Shown here piece by piece: positions 26,406-38,676 of a DNA stretch of 64,000 nucleotides. Origin of the DNA: Paracoccus everestensis. GTDB lineage: Bacteria > Pseudomonadota > Alphaproteobacteria > Rhodobacterales > Rhodobacteraceae. The DNA lies in NCBI RefSeq assembly GCF_021491915.1, contig NZ_CP090836.1, positions 1,412,501 through 1,476,500 on the forward strand, written 5' to 3'. How positions within the stretch are numbered: position 1 is the first letter of the stretch; each line of letters begins with the position of its first letter. Under the pieces are notes generated by a model that saw nothing but the letters and a program-made list of their open reading frames with translations, did no database searches and was not told the origin of the DNA. Position numbers and translations under genes: made by a program.

Positions 26406-28388
26406 TTACTGCGCATCTGCCGTTTGCAGCAGATCGGTGATCCGCCGGACCGCAGCGCGGCGGTTTTCACGCACATCGCCTTCCTGGCGAACCTGCAGGA
26501 ATTGTTCGCCATAGCCTTGCACGACAAGGTTCTCGGGCGGCACCTGGAAATACTCGGACAGTGCCAGGGCCACCGATTCCGCGCGGCGGTCGGACAGCGC
26601 CAGATTTGCCGCATCGGCGCCGACTGTATCGGTATGGCCTTCGATCAGGAACATCTCCTGCGGGTTCTGCGCAACAGCGTCCTGGATCACGCTGCCCAAT
26701 GTCGACAGCTGCTTGGCCTGGTCAGGAGAGATCGCCGCCGATCCGGTGTCAAAGGTGATGGCGTCGATCGTGACCGGCGGGACCAGGGCGCGAACCTGGG
26801 GAATGGACCGCACCTGGCCAAGCGTGAAACGGCGGTCGACATTCACTTGCCGTTGCAAGGCTTCGCGCAAGGCCGCCTCGTCCTGGGACACGCCGGTGGC
26901 CGTGACCGGCGCGGGGGCCGGCAGGGTGGACAGATCGACGGGTTCGACCTCGGCCGTGTCGTCGATCAGGCGGGTCTGGGTGCCGTCGGGGGAAACTAGC
27001 GTGCGGCGCAGCACGCGCAGATCGGCATCGCGGATGGTCACGACGCGGCTGCCATCGGCGCGGGTCACGACGGTGCGCGACGATCCGTCATCGAAGTTCT
27101 CGGTCGCCACGGTGGATCCGGGCTGGCGCAGCAGGGCGACCTCGTCCTTGATCACCTCCTGGCTGCCGTCGGCGCGGGTCACCACGACCCGGTCGGGAGC
27201 ACTCAGCGCGACCTGGCGGTTGTTGTTCAGATAGCTTCCGACCGCAACCGCGCCCAGGCCCAGCAGCAGGGCCTTGGCCAAGTCGTTGTTGTCGTCGTCG
27301 TTGTTGTCGTCGCGCGCCTCCGCGCGCTGCTGATCGCGCCCCCGCAAGGCATCGCGCAGGCTTGTCTCGAAATCCTCGTCCGATGATCGGCTGTTCTCTC
27401 GGGTGATCCGCTGTTCGACAATCTCTCCCCGTTGGTCCTCGTTCAGTGCAGCGGCACGGGCGGCCCGCCTTTCACGCGCAGCCTGCCGGGCAGCTTTGGT
27501 CTGACGGGCATCCGCGTCCGCTGCGCGGGCCTGCTTCGGCGCAGGTTCGGCAGCCCTTTGCGGCGTGCCTTCGCCACGGGTCGTTATATTGCGTTGCTGC
27601 TGTTCTTCCTGCTGACGGGCGTCCCGCACGGCCGGCTCGGCCGGGGCATTCGCCTTGGCTGGCTGGCGCGCGCCTTGGCGGCCGCCATTGTCATCGGGGT
27701 TGGCGCCCGGGGATTGCCTTTCAGACTGTCGCCGGGCCGGGCGCTCGGACTCCTGCTCGCGTGCGGCGGGACGTTCCCGGTTCTGGTCGCGTTCGCGGCG
27801 CTCGGCCTGCTCGCGGCGCGGGGCGGCTTCCCCGCCTTGTTGAGACCTCTGGCGTTCCTCGGCCCGCCGGGGATTTCTATCCTTCTGATCCTGCTCGGCA
27901 CGCTCCTGCGTTCGGACAGATTGCCGTTCCTGTTGCACGCGTTCCTGCGCACGTTCTTTCCGCTGAGAGGCTGCCTCTTGCTTGTCCTGTGCAGCCTCGC
28001 GGCGCTGGCGTTCGCGTTGCGGGCGCTCGTCCCGCTGCTGGGCGGCAGGCTTGCGGGCTTGCTCGCGTCGTTCCTCGGCCTGCCTTGCAGGTACTTCCTT
28101 CGATTGACGGCGATCCTGGCGCCGATCCGCATCTTGCGCCTGCTCTCTGGCCCGCTGCGGCTTCCGCTCGTCCTTGGGCTGGTTTTGACGTTCCGCCCGC
28201 TGCGCCTGACCGCGGCGGACAGGGGGCTCCTCCCGCTCGGCCTGGGCCAGGCGCAGCGGCGCGTCGCCATGACCATCCGCGCTTCTGCCCGTGGATGCAG
28301 GAGCGATGACAAAGGCTTGCGAAACTTGCGGCAGTAAGAGCGACAGGCAGGCTGCGATGGCAGTTGTGTTGCGAACGATCCGACGCAT
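26406..28388 (-). CDS. OmpA-family outer membrane protein with Arg/Gln-rich region
   Basis: 660 residues. A signal peptide (MRRIVRNTTAIAACLSLLLP, ending VSQA) is followed by about 280 residues very rich in Arg, Gln, Glu and Ala. Then come a short hydrophobic/glycine segment (ALLLGLGAVAVGSYLNN) and beta-strand-like repeats with VVTRADGS three times. The C-terminal OmpA domain (about 540-655) has the peptidoglycan-binding motif IEGHTDTVGADAANLALSDR followed by RAESV. It probably links the outer membrane to peptidoglycan. This layout is common in Rhodobacteraceae OmpA proteins. Confidence 0.85.
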   Translation of the reverse strand: MRRIVRNTTAIAACLSLLLPQVSQAFVIAPASTGRSADGHGDAPLRLAQAEREEPPVRRGQAQRAERQNQPKDERKPQRAREQAQDADRRQDRRQSKEVPARQAEERREQARKPAAQQRDERPQRERQRREAAQDKQEAASQRKERAQERVQQERQSVRTQERAEQDQKDRNPRRAEERQRSQQGGEAAPRREQAERRERDQNRERPAAREQESERPARRQSERQSPGANPDDNGGRQGARQPAKANAPAEPAVRDARQQEEQQQRNITTRGEGTPQRAAEPAPKQARAADADARQTKAARQAARERRAARAAALNEDQRGEIVEQRITRENSRSSDEDFETSLRDALRGRDQQRAEARDDNNDDDNNDLAKALLLGLGAVAVGSYLNNNRQVALSAPDRVVVTRADGSQEVIKDEVALLRQPGSTVATENFDDGSSRTVVTRADGSRVVTIRDADLRVLRRTLVSPDGTQTRLIDDTAEVEPVDLSTLPAPAPVTATGVSQDEAALREALQRQVNVDRRFTLGQVRSIPQVRALVPPVTIDAITFDTGSAAISPDQAKQLSTLGSVIQDAVAQNPQEMFLIEGHTDTVGADAANLALSDRRAESVALALSEYFQVPPENLVVQGYGEQFLQVRQEGDVRENRRAAVRRITDLLQTADAQ

Positions 28389-28485
28389 GGCGTCTTCCTT
28401 CCTTCAAGCGGGGTCATCACCTGGCAGAAATAACCGTTTGGCACAGGCCGAAGTTCCTTGCAGGTCGCGGCGTCACAGGCCGCCG

Positions 28486-28659
28486 ATGATCGCCAGCAGG
28501 CTTTGGTTCGACTGCACGCCGGTTGGAACCCTGTCCGACCTGCCCGTCAACGGCAAGCGCGTGTAGTTCAGCGAGAACGTCTTCTACAAGATCGAGAAGG
28601 GCAGAATTCGGAATGTCTGGTCGGTGATCGACAAGGCTGCCGTTGCGGCGCAGATTTGA
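28486..28659 (+). pseudogene. SnoaL-like ester cyclase, 3' remnant with internal stop
   Basis: The frame reads LWFDCTPVGTLSDLPVNGKR, then a TAG at about 28565, then FSENVFYKIEKGRIRNVWSV, IDKAAVAAQI and a stop. This closely follows the C-terminal half of SnoaL-type polyketide-cyclase-like proteins, which read GKRVxFSENVFY.... with an ending like VWSVIDKAAIEAQ. The N-terminal half is missing and one nonsense change is present. Confidence 0.7.
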
Positions 28660-28757
28660 ACAGTTGCAAGAGAAACCTTGACACGAAGGACCATGTGCCG
28701 GTTCGCATGCAAAAGGCGACAAACTGGCACCCTTGCGCGATGAAAGGACAGGAAATC

Positions 28758-29420
28758 ATGGATCTGGCAGATTGGTCGGCACGGACGCGTCCGGCGCAGG
28801 CGCCAATGGAGGGGCGTTATGTGCAGCTGGAACCGTTGGAACAGGGGCACGCCGACACGCTCTATCAGGCGGCATCGGCGGACGGCGCGGAAGATCGTTT
28901 TCGATGGCTGTTCGAGACCCCGCCTCGGGACCGCGCCGAATTCGACGCCTGGATCAGGACCGCATCAGCCTCGACCGATCCGCTGTTCTTTGCCGTGATC
29001 GACAAGGCCACGGGCCGTGCCGAAGGCCGCCAGGCCTTGATGCGGATCGACCAAGCCCATGGGGTGATCGAGATCGGCAACATCATGTGGGGGCCTGCGC
29101 TTCAACGGACGCGGGCGGCGACCGAGGCGCTTTACCTGTTTGCCGACCATGTCTTTGCCCTTGGCTATCGGCGGTTCGAATGGAAGTGCAACGACCTGAA
29201 CACCCCCTCCAAACGCGCGGCCATCCGCTTCGGTTTTCGGCCTGAGGGCGTGTTCCGTCAGCACATGGTCGTCAAGGGCACTAGTCGCGACACCGCCTGG
29301 TTCGCCATGACCGAGGGGGACTGGTTGCGCTTGCGCCCATGCTACGAGGCATGGTTGTCACCTGCCAACTTTGACACGTGCGGCCGGCAACGCCGCAGGC
29401 TGGAGGAATGCCTGACATGA
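28758..29420 (+). CDS. GNAT-family N-acetyltransferase
   Basis: 220 residues from ATG 28758, with AAAGGACAGGAA upstream. It is RimJ/RimL-like: GRYVQLEPLEQGHADTLYQA at the start, then the acetyl-CoA region IEIGNIMWGPALQRTRAATE and the late YRRFEWKCNDLNTPSKRAAI. The Asn and Ser residues in CNDLNTPS are typical of this group. It would acetylate a small molecule or protein N-terminus. The stop overlaps the next gene's start (ATGA), so the two are translated together. Confidence 0.82.
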   Translation: MDLADWSARTRPAQAPMEGRYVQLEPLEQGHADTLYQAASADGAEDRFRWLFETPPRDRAEFDAWIRTASASTDPLFFAVIDKATGRAEGRQALMRIDQAHGVIEIGNIMWGPALQRTRAATEALYLFADHVFALGYRRFEWKCNDLNTPSKRAAIRFGFRPEGVFRQHMVVKGTSRDTAWFAMTEGDWLRLRPCYEAWLSPANFDTCGRQRRRLEECLT

Positions 29421-30196
29421 CAACCGAACCTAGCGCATCGGAAAAGCGTGTGGCTTTCCGGCAGATGCATGACAGGGGGTTTTTCCTGCTGCCGAATGCC
29501 TGGGATGCGGGCAGCGCCGTCCGCCTTGCCAGGGCCGGATTCCGGGCAATCGCCTCGACCAGTGCCGGTGCGGCCTGGGCCGCAGGCAAGGAGGATGGAG
29601 AGCTTGGGTTTGCCGAAGTGCTGGATCATCTGCGGATGCTGGTATCGGCCACACCCTTGCCGGTGAATGCCGATCTCGAGAATGGCTTTGCGGATCGGCC
29701 CGATGACGTGGCGCAGAATGTCTCGCTTGCCTTGGGAACGGGTGTCGCAGCCGTCTCGATCGAGGACTGGTCTGGAAGCGTCATGTATGAAACCGGGTTG
29801 GCGGTGGAACGCCTGCAGGCTGCCCGTGCGGCAATCGACGCCATCGACCCGGCGGCCATGCTGATTGGCCGAAACGAAAACTTTCGCCTGCCTGGGATGA
29901 CAGCCGCCGCCAGCATCGCCCGCGCCGTGGCTTATGCCGAGGCCGGGGCGGATTGCCTGTTCGTGCCCTTCATTGCGGACCACGGCGCCGTGGCCGAATT
30001 GGTTGCGGCGGTTGCGCCAAAGCCGGTCAACGTCGTGGTGCATGATTACGACGACAATATCCGTGCCTTTGCGGCGCTTGGCGTCCGGCGTTGCAGCGTC
30101 GGCGGCAGTCTTGCCAAACGCTCGTGGGCGGCATTCGATGACGCGGCGACGGTCCTCAGACAATGTGAACGCGAAGCCGTCAGCCGCGAGGGGTGA
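29417..30196 (+). CDS. Isocitrate lyase / PEP mutase superfamily enzyme
   Basis: 259 residues. The TIM-barrel signature is present: LLPNAWDAGSAVRLARAGFR, NADLENGFAD (metal-binding Asp/Glu), AVSIEDWSG and LIGRNENFRL. The Cys loop of true isocitrate lyases (KKCGH) is absent, so it is more like PEP mutase, oxaloacetate decarboxylase or methylisocitrate lyase-like proteins of unknown substrate. Start 29417 is chosen because GGAGGA lies nine bases before it and it overlaps the GNAT stop. Confidence 0.8.
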   Translation: MTTEPSASEKRVAFRQMHDRGFFLLPNAWDAGSAVRLARAGFRAIASTSAGAAWAAGKEDGELGFAEVLDHLRMLVSATPLPVNADLENGFADRPDDVAQNVSLALGTGVAAVSIEDWSGSVMYETGLAVERLQAARAAIDAIDPAAMLIGRNENFRLPGMTAAASIARAVAYAEAGADCLFVPFIADHGAVAELVAAVAPKPVNVVVHDYDDNIRAFAALGVRRCSVGGSLAKRSWAAFDDAATVLRQCEREAVSREG

Positions 30197-30317
30197 CGGC
30201 GACTGCCGCCGGTCGTCCATCCCGCAGCATGGCGCAACCTTGCCTAATACTACAGTTGCGGTTTATATGGGTTTGTGGTTCCCCTGCCATGATATCGCTT
30301 AGCGGGAACTGGGTGGT

Positions 30318-31508
30318 ATGTCTGTTGCGGACTGGACGGGAACACTGCTCGACTGGCAAGCCGCGCTCAAGGAATTGAGAGAGATCATTGCGCCGGCATT
30401 TAGGCGCCGCGAGCAGCAGCAATCGGCAAGCGCCTTCATCGATGGTGTGCTTTCGGGAGCCGAGCGCAAGACCGGCTGGATGTTGGCGGAAGAGGCCGGC
30501 TTTGAGCGTCCTTACTGCATCCAGTCGCTTCTGGGTCGATCCTCCTGGTCGGCCGATGATCTCTGCCGCCTGGTGAGATGCTATGCAATCCAGGCGCTTA
30601 GCGATCCGGACGGGGTGCTGGTGGTGGATGAAACCGGGTTCTTGAAGAAGGGGACCGCATCTGCCGGTGTGGCGCGCCAGTATTCGGGAACGGCCGGGCG
30701 GGTTGAGAACTGCCAGATCGGTGTCTTTGCCGCTTATGCCAGCCGCTTTGGGCATGCGCTTGTTGATCGGCGCCTGTATTTGCCCAAGGTCTGGGCCGAA
30801 GATGCGGCGCGTCGGGCAAAGGCGCATATTCCAGAGGACGTGGCCTTCGCCACCAAGCCGGCGATGGCACGCGAGATGATCGCCCGTCTTCTGGATGAAG
30901 GCACTCCTTGCCGCTTTGTCCTGGCCGATGCCGTTTATGGATCGGATCGCCAGTTTCGGCGCGTGCTGGAGATGCGCAAGCAGTCTTATGTCTTGGCAGT
31001 GCGTTCCACCCACATGGTGCGCTTCTTTCAAGACGAGATGCTCATCCAGACCGATCCGGCGACGCTCTTCGCAGCGCTTGACGCGGACATGTGGCATGGC
31101 TGTGCAGCAGGGGAAGGTGCAAAAGGTCCGCGTCTTTACCACTGGGCTCGCCTGCCGCTGGGAACGGCGCGAGAGAACGGGTTTGAGCGCTGGATGCTGG
31201 CGCGCAGGAGCCGCCATGATCCAGAGGCAGTGGCCTATTGCTTCGCCTTTGCTCCGGCCGGCACACCGCTTGCCGAGCTTGCCGCAGCAGCTGGGCTGCG
31301 TTGGATGATCGAGGAATGCTTTCTGCGCGCCAAGGATGATCTGGGGCTCGATCATTGTGAGGCCCGCTCCTGGCACGGCTGGCACCGGCATATGAGCCTG
31401 GTGATGGCAGGGGCGGCGTTTCTCGCCGGGCTGACCGCAGAGCAGCGCCGTCACGCTTGGGGAAAACCGAACAAAACGAGTCCAGCGCTCCAACTCAGCG
31501 TCGCATGA
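30318..31508 (+). CDS. IS701-family transposase A
   Basis: 396 residues, intact. It has a DDE nuclease core of the IS4/IS701 group: first Asp in GVLVVDETGFLKKGTASAGV, second Asp in RFVLADAVYGSD, Glu in LRWMIEECFLRAKDDLGLDH. The final domain RSWHGWHRHMSLVMAGAAFL is typical. It shares general family structure with transposase B but is clearly a different element. Confidence 0.9.
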   Translation: MSVADWTGTLLDWQAALKELREIIAPAFRRREQQQSASAFIDGVLSGAERKTGWMLAEEAGFERPYCIQSLLGRSSWSADDLCRLVRCYAIQALSDPDGVLVVDETGFLKKGTASAGVARQYSGTAGRVENCQIGVFAAYASRFGHALVDRRLYLPKVWAEDAARRAKAHIPEDVAFATKPAMAREMIARLLDEGTPCRFVLADAVYGSDRQFRRVLEMRKQSYVLAVRSTHMVRFFQDEMLIQTDPATLFAALDADMWHGCAAGEGAKGPRLYHWARLPLGTARENGFERWMLARRSRHDPEAVAYCFAFAPAGTPLAELAAAAGLRWMIEECFLRAKDDLGLDHCEARSWHGWHRHMSLVMAGAAFLAGLTAEQRRHAWGKPNKTSPALQLSVA

Positions 31509-31570
31509 GCTTTGTTCGTGCCGAGCTTTACACCACGCCGACATATCTCACGACATCAGAAGTTCTGCGC

Positions 31571-31609
31571 TTGGTGGAGCGCGGCTCATCCTCAGCCGCG
31601 CTCCACCAA
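31571..31609. terminator. Strong hairpin downstream of IS701 transposase A
   Basis: TTGGTGGAGCGCGGCT and its exact complement form a 16-bp perfect stem around a 7-base loop. It lies about 60 bases after the transposase stop and is repeated identically at 55931-55969. It may stop transcription or protect the element end. Confidence 0.55.
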
Positions 31610-31714
31610 CCGAAGTCATTCTGCCATGGTCATTCTGGCGCCGACAACATTAGGCCAATCCAGCACCCTGCCTACGCAGTCGATCGCGCAGCACCGCGTC
31701 GATCCTTCGACTAG

Positions 31715-33134
31715 CATTACAGTTGCACATTTCTTCGTAGGTGTGCCTGCTTTGCCGCGGCTTGATGGGCCCTTCGCCACATCGACCATGCAATGATATG
31801 AGCCGGTTCGATCCGACGTTGGGCCAGCCGATTGGCGATGCGTCGGATCTCCTGGATTGACCAACGGATCAGCCTGGGTTTGCTGGCATCCTGCGCATGG
31901 TTTTTTTGGGCGGTTCGGCATTGGCGTGATGGCGAATGGTCGCCATCATGGCAAAGGCCAGCATGACCAACGACACATGGCGGTGCCACCCGTGCCAGGA
32001 GCGGGTCTCGTTGTGATCGAGGCCGAGTTCGTTCTTTGCGGTCTCGAAGCTGTCCTCGATTGCCCATCGATGTCCTTCGACGCGCACCAGTGTATCCATG
32101 CCCGTGCCCTGCGGACACCAGGTGGTGAAGAACGCCAACTCGCCATCAGAGATATTGCGGCGGATCAGCAGGCCTCGGGTCCAGACCCCGCGGAAATCGG
32201 CATTGAAGTCGCCTGCGTCGAGATCAGCCAGATCAAGGTAGGCCCAGTCGTGGAGGCGCTCGCCCTTTGTGCCCGAGCCTGCCGAAAGGCGCTGCCAGGC
32301 TTCTGGCGGTAAGGCTCCCGCGATGTCCCTTGCGGTTCCGCTGACGGCATGGGGTTTGGCCCAGGACGTGAAGGAATGATTGGCGCTGACGCCCAGCACA
32401 TAGCCCTTGCCGGCGCGGCGCAGTGCCATTTCGATGGCGCCGACGCCATAAACGCTGTCGGCAGCCACCCAGGAGAAAGGGACATCAGCCAACAGCGCAC
32501 GCTCGATCATGGCGCGGGCAAGAGCAGGTTTTGTGGCGAATTGCACAGTCTCGGGAACATGGGCCCTGGTTCGCCGCTCCAGATCATCAGTCCAGGCTTT
32601 TGGCAGATAAAGCGCCCGATCGATAAAGGCATGTCCATGGCGCGAGACATAGCTGGCGAAGACGCCAATCTGGCAATTGGTGATCTTGCCTGCAGATCCG
32701 GTGTATTGGCGCGCTACTCCACAGGACGCGTGGCCCTGCTTCAGAAAGCCGGTTTCATCGATCACCAGCACCGCCTCGGGATCAGCAAGAGTGTCCAGGG
32801 CGTAGTCCCGAACAATATCGCGCAGGGCATCGGCATCCCAAGGGGCGCGTCCCAGAATGGCCTGCTGCCGCCAAGGACCCGGATCTCCAGCCGCCTCCGC
32901 TCGCATCCAGCCCGTCTTGCGCCGTTCCTCGCCCAACAAACCGTCGAGAAACCGTTCGGCCGATGCCGCAACCCGTGCCTGCGTGAACAGCGGGCGCATG
33001 CGAGCCTTCGCAGCACGAAGCGACGAGGCCCAAAGCTCCAGTGTCTCCTCGACCGACAAGCCTGCCATCCACACCCCCCCATCAATCATGAGAGCGCATG
33101 GATTCAGACAGAAGAGGAAAATGCAACTGTAATG
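31715..33134 (-). mobile_element. IS701-family element B with CTAG target duplication
   Basis: Inverted ends CATTACAGTTGCA (31715) and its complement (ending 33134) bound 1420 bp. CTAG is duplicated outside both ends (31711-31714, 33135-33138), which fits the YTAR preference of the family. The element is complete. Confidence 0.9.
31869..33089 (-). CDS. IS701-family transposase B
   Basis: 406 residues at most; the ATG at 33068 (MAGLSVEETLELWASSLRAA) is a possible later start. Catalytic regions: AVLVIDETGFLKQGHASCGV (first Asp), SWVAADSVYGVG (second Asp) and HRWAIEDSFETAKNELGLDH (Glu). The end again reads RSWHGWHRHVSLVMLAFAMM. It is intact and likely functional. Confidence 0.9.
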   Translation of the reverse strand: MIDGGVWMAGLSVEETLELWASSLRAAKARMRPLFTQARVAASAERFLDGLLGEERRKTGWMRAEAAGDPGPWRQQAILGRAPWDADALRDIVRDYALDTLADPEAVLVIDETGFLKQGHASCGVARQYTGSAGKITNCQIGVFASYVSRHGHAFIDRALYLPKAWTDDLERRTRAHVPETVQFATKPALARAMIERALLADVPFSWVAADSVYGVGAIEMALRRAGKGYVLGVSANHSFTSWAKPHAVSGTARDIAGALPPEAWQRLSAGSGTKGERLHDWAYLDLADLDAGDFNADFRGVWTRGLLIRRNISDGELAFFTTWCPQGTGMDTLVRVEGHRWAIEDSFETAKNELGLDHNETRSWHGWHRHVSLVMLAFAMMATIRHHANAEPPKKTMRRMPANPG

Positions 33135-33331
33135 CTAGGTGAAGCAGGCCTTGAGCAAGGCTGGTTCCTTGATGGGCTGAAACAAGCGGCACCCTCCCCG
33201 GACAGATACGGTCCTGAATTCGAGCCAAGATTCGGGCAGGTGATAACTGCATGGGCCTTGGACCGCCCCTTAACAGGAACCTTCGCCGCCAAGTCTTGTT
33301 GTCTTGCCACGTAGCGGTCAGGGAAGAAACG

Positions 33332-35397
<2,066 letters not shown>

Positions 35398-35398
<1 letters not shown>

Positions 35399-38300
35399 TG
35401 AATGTTGCCACGACCCCATCCGACGCCAACTTCGCCGTCCGCACCGACGGGATCGACCGCAGCCAGGCGGACTGGTACAAGGACGCCGTCATTTATCAGT
35501 TGCACATCAAGGCCTTCATGGATTCCAACGGCGACGGGATCGGAGATTTCGCCGGCCTGATGCAGCGGCTGGACTATGTGCAGGAACTGGGCGTCACGGC
35601 GATCTGGCTTTTGCCCTTCTATCCGTCCCCACTGCGCGACGATGGCTATGACATCGCGGATTACCGGTCGATCAACCCGTCATACGGGTCGATGAAGGAC
35701 TTCAAGGCCTTCGTGAAAGAGGCCCACCGGCGCGGCATCCGCGTCATCACCGAACTGGTCATCAACCACACCTCGGACCAGCATCCCTGGTTCCAGCGGG
35801 CGCGCCGCGCCAAACCCGGATCGGCGGCGCGCGACTGGTATGTGTGGTCCGACACGGACGAGAAATGGCCCGAAACCCGGATCATCTTCCTGGACACCGA
35901 AAAGTCGAACTGGACCTGGGATCCGGTCGCGGGGGCCTATTACTGGCACCGCTTCTATTCGCATCAACCGGACCTGAACTTCGACAATCCCAAGGTGCTG
36001 GAAGAAGTCCTGAAGGTCATGCGCATGTGGCTGGACATGGGCGTTGATGGGCTGCGGCTGGACGCGATCCCCTATCTGGTCGAACGTGACGGCACCAACA
36101 ACGAGAACCTGCCCGAAACCCATGACGTGCTGAAGGCGATCCGCGCCGACCTGGACCAGCATTTTCCCGATCGGATGCTGCTGGCCGAAGCGAACCAGTG
36201 GCCCGAGGACACCCGCCCCTATTTCGGCGAGGGCGACGAATGCCACATGGGCTTCCACTTCCCCCTGATGCCGCGGATGTACATGGCCTTGGCGCAAGCC
36301 GACCGACATCCCATCACCGACATCATCCGCCAGACCCCCGAGATCCCCGAGGCCTGCCAATGGGGCATCTTCCTGCGCAACCATGACGAGTTGACGCTGG
36401 AAATGGTCACCTCCGAGGAACGCGACTATCTGTGGCAAACCTATGCGGCCGACACGCGGGCGCGCATCAACCTGGGGATCCGCCGCCGCCTGGCGCCCCT
36501 GATGCAGAACGACCGGCGCAAGATCCAGCTGATGAATTCCATGCTGCTATCCATGCCCGGCACGCCGATCATCTATTACGGCGACGAAATCGGCATGGGT
36601 GACAACTACTACCTGGGCGACCGGGACGGGGTCAGGACGCCGATGCAATGGTCGGGCGACCGCAACGCGGGCTTTTCCCGCGCCAAGCCCCAGCAGCTTT
36701 ACCTGCCCGCGATCATCGACGCCGTTTATGGCCACCAGGTCATCAATGTCGAGGCGCAGGCAGACGATCCGTCGTCGCTGCTGAACTGGATGCGCCGCAT
36801 GATCACCGTGCGCCGCCAGCACCCGGCCTTTGGGCGGGGCGAGATGATCCTGCTGTATCCGCGCAACCGCAAGGTTCTGGCCTATCTGCGCGAACACGAG
36901 GGGCGGGCCTATCTGTGTGTGGCGAACCTGGCCGACAGCGCGCAGGCGGTGGAACTGGATCTGTCTCGCCATCGCGGCACCGTTCCGATCGAACTGACGG
37001 GCCGGTCGGCTTTCCCGCCGGTGGGCGATCTGCCCTATATGCTGACGCTGCCCGCATATGGCTTTTACTGGTTCGCGCTGAGCGCCGAGGAGGAAACCCC
37101 ATCCTGGCATGAATCGCTGCCCGACATCCTGCCCGAGTTCATGACCCTGACCACGCGCGACGGGCGGGTGGCGACCGCCATCGGCGGGCGCGAGGGGGCG
37201 CAGTTCCGCAACGACGTGCTGCCGCAATGGCTGCCCCTGCAGCGCTGGTTCGCGGGCAAGGACAAGGGCATCGACGCCGTGCGCATGACCCCCCTTGGCG
37301 ACCTGAACAACGGGGAACATGAACTGGTCGCCGTCACAGTAACCGTGGGCGACGAGGAACAGGGTTATCTGCTGCCCATCTCGGCCCGCTGGGGGGACGA
37401 AAACCTGCGTCCCGGTGCGCCGAAGCTGTCCTATACCTTGGCCAAGATCCGCCATACGGCACGAGTCGGTGCGCTGATCGACGGCGCCTATGACGAACGC
37501 CTGCCGCAACTGCTGCTGGATGGACTGAAGGAAGGCCGCACGGATGGCGACCTGCGCTTTGAAGGCACGGACGCCCTGCGCGGGATCGAGGATCCGGGCG
37601 ATCCCCGGCAGCTTGGCGCGGAACAGTCGAACCTGTCCATCGCCTTCAGCGACAAGATCATCCTGAAACTGTATCGCCGCATCCGCGAAGGCGAGCAGCC
37701 CGATGTCGAGGTTGCGAAGTTCCTGACGGAAGTCGCGGGCTATCAGCACACGCCGCGCTATCTGGGCCAGGTCGTGCATGGCTCGACCACGCTGGCGGCG
37801 GCCTTTGCCTTTGTGCCGAACCGGGGCGATGCCTGGTCCGGCATCGTCGACGCCCTGGGCTTGGAGCTGCACGAGCACGAGACATGGGCCTCGACCGGCG
37901 AGGCGCGGCCGGAAGCCGTCGGCTATGACTTCCCGCTCAGCGTCGGGGCGCTTCTGGGGCAGCGGACGGCGGAACTGCACAAGGCTTTGGCGACCGATAC
38001 CGACGACCCGGATTTCGCGACCGAGGATGTGACTGCCGACCAGCTTGGGCAATGGGCCTCCGATGCGGAAGCCGAGGCGCAGGCCTTGCTGGACCGTCTG
38101 GACCAAGCGCAACTGCCTGACGAGGCCGCGCCCCTGGGGCAATCGCTGCTGGAACGGCGCGACGACCTGCTGTCGCGCTTGCGCTCGGTCGCGGATATCG
38201 CGCCCAGCTTCAAGCTGTCGCGCATCCACGGTGATTTCCACTTGGGGCAGGTGTTGCTGGCCCAGAACGACGTTGCGATCATCGACTTCGAAGGCGAACC

Positions 38301-38676
38301 CGCCCGCAGCCTGGCCGAGCGGCGGCAGAAATCCTCGCCCTTGCGCGACGTGGCGGGGATGCTGCGGTCCTTCGACTATGCCGCGATGACAGTGGCCTCG
38401 CGCCAGCGCGACAGCTTTGGCGGGGCCGAACGCGGCCTGGACCGGATCGAGCATTGGCGGCAATCCACGATGCGCGATTTCCTGGAAGCCTATCGCGGCT
38501 ATTCGAAAGGCGCAGCCAGCCTGCCCGAGGATGAGGCAGCCTGGCAAACGCTGCTGGACTTCTTCCTGCTGCACAAGGCTATCTATGAAGCAGGCTATGA
38601 ACTGAGCAACCGGCCCGCTTGGATCGGCATTCCGCTGAGGGGCATCATTGAACTTCTGGGACAAAGCGGACAATGA
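35398..38676 (+). CDS. treS: Trehalose synthase / maltokinase fusion (TreS-Mak)
   Basis: 1092 residues. The first half (about 1-560) is trehalose synthase, a GH13_16 isomerase that converts trehalose to maltose: [20 protein letters not shown], nucleophile Asp in [18 protein letters not shown], acid Glu in [12 protein letters not shown] and [11 protein letters not shown]. The second half (about 600-1092) is a maltokinase-like domain: [13 protein letters not shown], then the kinase-fold catalytic [20 protein letters not shown] and DFEGEPARS. Together they make maltose 1-phosphate for GlgE. The two are separate genes in mycobacteria but often fused elsewhere. The gene overlaps the genes on both sides by a few bases. 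Confidence 0.93.

Larger units (their letters stand above)
30248..31665 (+). mobile_element. IS701-family element A, right end lost
   Basis: The left end TACTACAGTTGC begins at 30248 after a CTAA sequence of the YTAR type this family targets. The transposase is intact. The right side is shared exactly with 55868-56025 up to 31665 (158 bases), after which unrelated sequence follows and the expected terminal repeat is absent. The element is therefore probably unable to move by itself. Confidence 0.75.

Noticed and set aside
26406..28388. Long plus-strand frames opposite the OmpA gene
   Set aside because: They result from the high-GC, Arg-rich coding region; the minus-strand OmpA protein has a signal peptide and a clear domain.
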